DNA of 64,000 nucleotides from Deinandra increscens subsp. villosa. Lineage: Eukaryota; Streptophyta; Magnoliopsida; Asterales; Asteraceae. Shown here piece after piece: positions 56,753 through 64,000 of this stretch (positions within the stretch are counted from its first letter, which is position 1; every line of letters begins with the position of its first letter). Below the pieces are notes generated by a model. It did no database searches. It was not told the origin of the DNA and was given only the letters and a program-made list of their open reading frames with translations. Location: assembly GCA_039602395.1 (NCBI GenBank), contig JBCNJP010000007.1, positions 125,476,952 through 125,540,951 on the forward strand, read 5' to 3'. Made by a program: the position numbers and the translations under genes.

Positions 56753-59700
56753 GTTAGGATCCTGTGAATTTGATAATGGTTATTGCAATATTACAAGTTT
56801 CTCTGGCTAATTTAGTTATTTTTCATTTAATCAAATTATATTTCATGAATTGTCAATTTGAACAAGACTAGGGTTACGATAATTCGATAGTAGAATTTCA
56901 TGAGTTGTTAATAATTTGATAGTACAAACACGTAGGTACGAAAATATGAAGCTAACAAAATGTGTCGAATATCAAATTGGTTCTTAGTCCTATAGTTTCT
57001 ACTATCTGGTGTTTGGTGTTTAACAAGAATTCCATCCCGCGCGTTGCTGCGGAGAGCTGTTGCTTAAGTGTCATAAGCCAGCCGAGGAAACTAATGTCCA
57101 ATGATATATTCTAGTTATGAGGGATGAGATTATCACACAAAGTTGTTGCCCATACGAATTACACTTCCAAATTTAAAGGAGACCTATGTTTAATTTAAAG
57201 GAGACCTATATTTAAAACATTTTATGTAAAATTAATCGAAAATAGCAACTAATATGTTTTGTCAGAATACATAAACCATAATGTGGTTCTGATATAATTA
57301 TATTTGTTTTCACATGAAGGTTTAAGGCAAGTCGTACATGTAATGATAAAATCAATAGCATGCAACATATTGCTATGTATAGAATATATATTTGTTTTCT
57401 TAATCGATAGTTATGAAATTTTAAGTATTGCAGGCCAGGTTTTAGAAGAGGTACTTGCAAAGCCATTAATCTATAGAAAGCTAGTGGCATTAATAATCAA
57501 CATCATCTTAGGCACTATCCAATTTACATCTCTTCTAATGCACAAAATAAAGGTAAAATAAACTGATGGAATAAACCAAAGGTAAAAAATACTACAAATT
57601 AAAAAGAAGAATGCAGAAACAAATTGTACGTACAACATCCATTAAATATCAGTACATATTGGGCTAAATATCGGGTCGAACTGTCTCGAAATGGCTTTAT
57701 ATTAAGAAGGCATTAACAAAACTTCGTAAATGGCTGCATTCCTAAAGTGTGGTTGCATTTGAAATGGCTTTTACTTACAACAGTTAATTACACATTGCTT
57801 TGAGATAAAGATTGGATGTATATCATCTCTCGGATATGTTGATAGTATCTTTATTTTAGCAAGGCATTAACAAAACTTCGTAGTGCTACATCATTATCAT
57901 ATTATACCTAGCATTTAGCATGTAAGGCTTTCCGTATCAACATTTGGGATGGCCATACCAAAAATATAATGTCCATGATGGCATCCTCTAACTTTTTGCT
58001 TCACATCTCCTCTTTTGCCTTCAATTTTTTATTGTTGTTTTCAAAAGCAGTTGTTGGAATTTCATGTTAATGTCGTTAAGTAAAACAAATAGAGTTCATG
58101 TGATAAAATCATAGCAATTTATAGGCAAATTTATGCTACTCTCAGGGTGGAAAGACTCCCATTAAGAAAAAGTCAACTAATGTAAATTTCTTTTAGAAAT
58201 CAAAGTAAAGAATATTATGGCCTCATGTAATTTGTTAATAGGCCCTCAAAAGGCCTCTTACCTAAATGATCATCAATTAAGAGTAAACTAACAGTCTTTC
58301 TACAAAAGCTACATATTAGAATCTCATCAATGTGTAGAAAAAAATCATTTAAAAACCTGTCTTAACACATACTATGTGAATAGGACTAAATAGGACTATC
58401 AGAGTCGCATGAATCATATCTAAGAAACAATTAAAGTGTGTAACTACATTACATTTGATATAAAAGACCATAATCACAAATATTTGAAATTACACACAAA
58501 GTTCTTTAGAATCAGTGACTTATAAAACCTCTTGGACAAATATATAACCACAAAACACACCCAATTTAAATGATCCCCAATATAACAGTAAACAAACAGC
58601 CTTTCTATAAAGCTGCATACGGCAAAATGTAACATGTATTATCTATTATAAAGCCCGCCAAATTGATCCATTTAGAACTAAACCAACTTATTTGGCATAT
58701 CCATTCGGTATTTAAATTAAAAAAAAGAAAAAATCTTTTTGACCTTGGAAGAGTTCAGAATACATTTTACAAACTAAATTTTATATAAGTATAAAATTAT
58801 ACAATACAAAAACTGTCCAAGAAAGTTTTACTTTTATTATCTATTTTAAAGTAGCATGATTAATGCACATTTGAAGACAAAGTCTAAACAAATACAATGA
58901 GAACAGAAAATAAACACTTTTATCAAATTTTGACTTTTGGGCCACTACTAATTTGAGTACTATGCAAATGTTAGAAGAAATCAAATTAGTACTATAAGAT
59001 TTGTACAATTGTAAGTATAAAAATACACATTTGGTCAACCCATCTGACCCGTGTTGTTGTGTCCTGCCACACTAAAGAGTCCGAATTAAACCTGTGTTCA
59101 CAGTAAAGAAAACTAAAACTGTAACCTTCTTGTAACTTAAAGATGGCTTCCTCCGGTATAAAGCATATATTTCATGCCTCATAATTTGCATCAGCTTGAC
59201 TTGAATTCTTCTAGTCTTATCTTTGCAAATACACATACAATTAATTATCATTATAACACCTAAAGCAATCGAATAATTTATATTTCTGATTAAAACTACA
59301 TATCAATCCATATGCAAGCATGCCAAGCTAGAAAGTTACAGCATACACACTTGAAATGCCGTCCTACCTACCTTACCAATTACAACAACAAATAAAAAGG
59401 ATAAAACAAAATACTATAACAAATTACCTTACATAATTAGCACGCAATTAAAGAAAAGTCAAAGGAAGTAAACTTACAAAAAGCAATATAGCAATGCAAC
59501 GAAGAGCAACACACTTTAAAACTACATACAAAGGGCAATCAATATACATCAGACCATAAACAGAACCTAACATAAATATCCTGTATAGAATCATTGAAAA
59601 AAAACTTGTTATATGGATACTATACAACAATTCAGTTGACACCAATAACACTTGCAAATTAAAAATCATCTTCAATCCCGAAAAGTAAACCATGCAAACA

Positions 59701-62189
59701 AAATTTATATGCAAGAGTACTGAACATGCTATTTTTTTGGCAGCCAAAGCATTATTCTACTTCAAGATCAAAAATGCCAGAAGATTAAACACCATGGGAA
59801 ATGAAAACAATGTCTAATAAGAAGCGCTCTAAGCAAACATGCTAAAATGCAAACAAATAATAAAAACTCACCAGGTCGCATACAATTGAGGAATTGAAGT
59901 CCAGGAAATAAACCTATGAAAAAAGTATAGTTGGTGAGTAAATTCGATCTATTAAAGAGGTTAAATAACACTTTTGTCAACTTTCAAACCATTTGAGCCA
60001 CTTCAAGTTTGGGATATTTTATATCCTTCTGCCCATTCTTAGTAAAATTTGATCCATATCGAACTAATTCCAAGTAGATAGGTTGAATTTGCGAGCAACC
60101 AAACAGATACTAAACCAAACTGACCATATGCTTGTTAAAAAAGGGTTTTTTATTCACTTTCATCTAATTCAATATTTGGACAATTTTTTTCTCTCTTTTT
60201 TTTAAATCTTGAAATGGTGCTACTATAGGTTTAAATTAATATATGACTGTATCAAAACAAACCCAAATATTTATTTGGTTTGTGGTCTTGTTTCAGATGG
60301 AACCGGTTCTAAATAGAACCCGATTTGACACAGAGCAGGTTTAGATTGGTTTAATTTTTGGTTCCAATAGTTTTACATCTGTTTGGTTTGGTCTGGAACA
60401 AATTGGTTCTTACCCAATCTCATACACCTAGAGACCCAGTCATCTGCATCAATATAATTGATCCATGGATACTATTGTCATTATAGTTTATTGTAAATAG
60501 CATAATTTCTCAAACTACATAGTTGACATTTAGTTTTATAAAATCCTCACATCAAAACCAAATCACTACAGAATGTATTCATACCTATAAAACACTATCA
60601 TAAATTCATAATACACCAAATTTAACACCGGATGCACCAAATTTAACACTGGTTAGTATGTGGTTCAATTGAACACGGAAATACATAAAATTGACATGGA
60701 GAAGAAATATTGTGAGAAAATTTACCGTTCTATAAACGTAAAAGGTTTTAAATCACAAATTCATGTGTAAATTAGAGAGGCTTATTATCGAAATTAGGTA
60801 TCGCCAAAATCCTACTCCTCGACACACCAATTTCTTATTGTTCTACAGATTACTTCAAACAATCCTGTGATACTTCAAACAATCCTGTGATCGTTCACAC
60901 CAAATTCATTTGATTTCTGATTCTAATTTACTTAAGTGCTAAAACGTAAGGGACTTCTAACAAAGACAATAAGCTTTCATCAATTAATAATGATAATTGT
61001 GAATGACAATTAAAATGAAACAAAATATAACAGTTTGTAAGCCGAAGAATAACACATTGATAAACCCTAATTTTGAAAAAGCTGCGTAATAGAAGGGGAG
61101 AACCTGTGATCGTTGGTTGGAAAATTGATTGTTGCAGTTATTTGCGTTAAATCCCGATGGAAGAAGTTGTGATTGCGTTTATGTTGATGGATGAAACCGG
61201 AGTCGATGTGTAACGATGAAGGGTATGGCGTAGTGAAATCCTGATGGAGTAAGATGTGATTGCGCGAATTGTGATGGATGAAAACGAATACGTTTTTGAA
61301 GGTTGAAGGGGGGAAGCGTGAAGTCAGATGTGTGATGGAGATTGTCAATGGCGGGTGTAAGAATGAAAGAAAAAGATAGCGGTTGGTTACTGGAGAAGAA
61401 GAAGGGCTGAGTTGACACGTGATGGGAAAAAAGAAATAGTAAGGCACGTGATTGAATACTAACGGTTGGTAAATGTGTAATAGGGGAAATAAGGTGTTAC
61501 TCTTCTTCTAAAAGTTAATGATTTAAGTCACATAGTGAACAAGTTGTGCTATTGAAAGACAAAATGTGTCAAAAGAATAGATGGATCTATTTTTTGTCAT
61601 TGTGTAATATATAATACGCAACTTCTAAAAAACTTAGTCATCTTATCGTGTTCGTGATGTCCGATTAAAGTTTATGATGGTCTTAAAGACGTTAAGGCGG
61701 TGAGATATAACAAATATAATTCAAAAGGAATTGATATATGAACCTTTTGGCATGAGAGCACTAGAGACACCAAACTTGAAGTTATTGGCTCCTTTTGTCC
61801 TGCCCAAATTCACCAAGAATTCGATACACAATTAATTTAAAAAAAAAATTTGTTTTTTTGAGGGCCAAGCCTAAACACCTTTTACTAACAAGTCAATTGT
61901 CAACCCTGAAATCCGTAAAATCTTTAGCTTTTTTTTTAAGACCATTTTTTACATAAGTACCGATTAATCACGTTGTATTTATAAAATGACTTTAGTTCAA
62001 TGATATCCAGTGGTATAAGTAAGATGGTTATATGTTTGCCGTTTTAAAAAAAGTCAACAGATACGTGTTGATTTTGAACTCACGGCACATGTGGAAGACA
62101 ATCAGTAATGAGATAAGTTCATGGAAAGGAAAACCTTGAATAACAGGACTCTTTGACAAAATGTAAATTTTTAGGGAAATTCAGAATAT
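56753..62189. other. Long AT-rich intergenic region
   Basis: No gene is supported in these 5.4 kb. The ORFs are short, AT-driven and without domains. Small repeats include AAGGCATTAACAAAACTTCG (twice, about 57700 and 57860), a 20-bp perfect tandem duplication (60851-60890) and an imperfect duplication of a TGATTGCG...GATGGATGAAA phrase (about 61160-61290). A phrase near 57035 (CCCGCGCGTTGCTGCGG) looks like a common plant repeat end. 60296-60420 has GAACC-rich, hAT-like sequence. Confidence 0.5.
60851..60890. repeat. Perfect 20-bp tandem duplication
   Basis: TACTTCAAACAATCCTGTGA is present twice without a spacer. Confidence 0.9.
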
Positions 62190-64000
62190 TTTACCTTTTT
62201 TTTAGAACAACCATTCATTGATAAAAGAAAACTAGCAAGGTGCTAGGAAAACATACATATTAGAAATATAAAAAAGAAAACCAATTTTCCATATCAAGAT
62301 CATAAAGCTTACCTCTATGTTTAAAAAAAAAAAAAAAAAAACAATTTGATCTCGCCAACAATTGACTGAACAGTTTGATTATCCTCCGAAAAAGTCGACT
62401 CGTTCCTACTCTTCCAAAGACACCACATGGTAGTGAGAAAAATGCCATACCTTGCCTTTGACACTTTTTTGTTTAGATCAAGTTCCAAGCAAACTTTTAA
62501 GGCATTTCCAACAGTATAGAAAATTGCATTCGCCATCTTACACCATCTTAGCACCTCATGCCAAACTTGTTTAGCAACCTGGCAATTAACAATGGAATGG
62601 TCCGAGCCCTCATCATGACAGCCGCATCTATTGCATCTTGGATCCACAACAATGGCCCTACGGCAGAGGTTAAGTTTGGAGGGGATCCGATCAAGCACAA
62701 CCCTCCATGCGAATGAAACAACCTTGATAGGCACCCAATTTAGGGAAAATCACCAAACTAACCAAGTTTGACCAAGACTTTGTAAAAATGACCCACCAAA
62801 AGTATTCTAACTCAAATGACCCACCCAATAGAAACTCTCCACTTGTCAACCTTTAGCCAATCATAATTTGTATCGTGTACTCCATCTGACAAGAAGACTA
62901 AGGGTGGAGCCCATCACCATCCAATAAATTTTCGACACTTGGAGAAAAAGTCAGATTTTTTCAGGTCTTACCCGAACCTGTCCGAGCCTGACACCTGTCC
63001 ATACTACCTCGACGGCTCAATTCTTGGCTTGTAATCAACGGCTTGTAAGATGGTTTGGCTTGGGAATTGATGGCTTGAGAATTACTTTATCCACCCTCCA
63101 CCCCTACCTCTCCCCTACCTCTTTGAGTATTACTTCCTCTCTCCTACCTTTTTTTGTTAATATATAAACCGTTACTGTAAATTTATATGTGCTAACGTGA
63201 ACGGGTGAAGCGGTTTTTTTTAACTTTTTTAACGGAGATTATTATTTCCGGTGGCGGTTCTTCGTCGTTACTTAAGGAGGAGATCGTTTACAATGGAGTT
63301 TATTTAGGATGAAAAAAGTAAGGAAAATGGAGAGAGGTTTAACCAATTACCTTCTCGCTAATGGCATCTTGAACAAGGAGAGTGTCCGTCGAAATACCAA
63401 AAATGATATCCCCTATAAGATTGGATGCTGGATGTACACCAGAGAACGGCAGGTGAGAGGTAGGGGAAAGGTAGGGGAGAGGAAGTAATACTCAAAGAGG
63501 TAGGGGAGAGGTAGGGGTGGAGGGTGGATAAAGTAATCCTCAAGCCACCAATTCCCAAGCCAAGCCATCTTACAAGCCGTTGATTACAAGCCAAGAATTG
63601 AGCCGTCGAGGTAGTATGGACAGGTGTTAGGCTCGGACAGGTTCAGGTAAGACCTGAAAAAATCTGACTTTTTCTCCAAGTGTTGAAAATCTATTGGATG
63701 GTGGTGGGCTCCACCCTTAGTCTTCTTGTAAGATGGAGGACACGATACAATTTATGACTAACTAAAAGTTGACAGGTGAAGGGTTTCAATTGGGTGGGTC
63801 ATTTGAGTTAGAATACTTTTGGTGGGTCATTTTTGCAAAGTCTTGGTCAAACTTGGTTAGTTTGGTGATTTCCCCCCAATTTAACCACACAAAAGGAGGT
63901 GGAAGGGGAACATGAAGCATCCTAGCGTGAATTTCTTTTTGAGCAATTCTAACTTCAAATTCAAACTTTCTGTCGTCCCTCAATTTCCAAATATCCGGAA
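62190..64000 (-). mobile_element. LINE (non-LTR retrotransposon) ORF2 3' region, split by an insertion
   Basis: On the minus strand the coding parts are 64000-63884 (RKFEFEVRIAQKEIHARMLH, then FVWLNW) and 62733-62321 (PIKVVSFAWRVVLDRIPSKL, then RCNRCGCHDEGSDHSIVNC). The second part is the zf-RVT domain, a Cys/His-rich segment found after the reverse transcriptase of plant LINEs, followed by the Trp-rich region (FLTTMWCLWKSRNE). An A-rich tail, seen as a T run near 62192-62200 on the plus strand, is the probable 3' end. A run of 18 or so A (plus) at about 62323-62341 falls in the coding end. The RT itself lies beyond the window. Confidence 0.78.
62734..63883. mobile_element. Long-TIR Mutator-like non-autonomous element with 9-bp target duplication
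   Basis: CCCAATTTA occurs at 62734-62742 and 63875-63883. The 1132-bp element between them (62743-63874) has inverted repeats of about 400 bp: GGGAAAATCACCAAACTAAC at the left is answered by GTTAGTTTGGTGATTTCCC at the right, and the match continues inward to about 63150/63463. The 9-bp duplication and very long TIRs fit Mutator-like elements. Removing the element and one duplication copy rejoins the interrupted LINE frame (VWLNW to VPIKVV). The inner 300 bases hold no transposase. Confidence 0.9.

Noticed and set aside
61067..61447. 126-codon minus-strand ORF
   Set aside because: Its composition is biased toward Ser/Phe/His/Thr, it has no domain and it contains an imperfect repeat; I see no exon context.
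1..64000. CRISPR array, bacterial operon or organellar insertion
   Set aside because: There are no regularly spaced direct repeats, no prokaryotic gene order, and all genes have spliceosomal introns or are plant nuclear elements.

Overview
This is nuclear genomic DNA of a flowering plant, a eudicot. It holds spliced genes for a light-harvesting chlorophyll a/b protein, VPS11, NUP133, a C2-domain protein and two hnRNP-like RNA-binding proteins, all with short GT-AG introns in an AT-rich, transposon-filled background. The repeat style recalls Asteraceae, but that is an impression I could not test. A run of exactly 500 N marks a scaffold gap.

Layout. 1-8016 is the 5' part of a minus-strand Ty3/gypsy retrotransposon: gag-protease-RT-RNase H running off the left edge, a gag interrupted by a short in-frame-restoring intron, an accessory ORF upstream of gag, an initiator-Met tRNA primer-binding site and a roughly 3.75-kb LTR. 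8-11.8 kb has no clear gene but carries exon-like pieces and small repeats. 12.16-13.23 kb is a single-exon C2-domain gene (+). 13.2-18.6 kb is intergenic with MITEs and a fold-back element. 18.6-26.9 kb holds two paralogous two-RRM glycine-rich RNA-binding protein genes arranged tail to tail, sharing a promoter block, a 5' UTR intron and a short upstream ORF with a conserved peptide. A Harbinger-type MITE and a LINE remnant lie between them. 27-32.5 kb is intergenic with a Tourist-like MITE, the gap and a LINE 3' end. 32.5-37.2 kb is VPS11 (-). 38.1-39.65 kb is a diverged palindrome of about 1.5 kb made from two opposed fragments of a DUF1664-type gene. 39.7-47.1 kb is repeat-rich. 47.19-54.8 kb is NUP133 (+, 8 exons) and 55.57-56.75 kb is LHCB2 (+, 2 exons). 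56.8-62.2 kb is AT-rich with no gene I can support. 62.2-64 kb is a minus-strand LINE split by a 1.1-kb long-TIR element with a perfect 9-bp target duplication.

The genes are unrelated housekeeping and photosynthesis functions (endomembrane tethering, nuclear pore, RNA binding, light harvesting) and do not form a pathway. The observations most worth following are the conserved-peptide uORF of the RNA-binding pair, the gag intron and SUMO/PP1-motif ORF of the retrotransposon, and the DUF1664 palindrome as a possible hairpin-RNA source.
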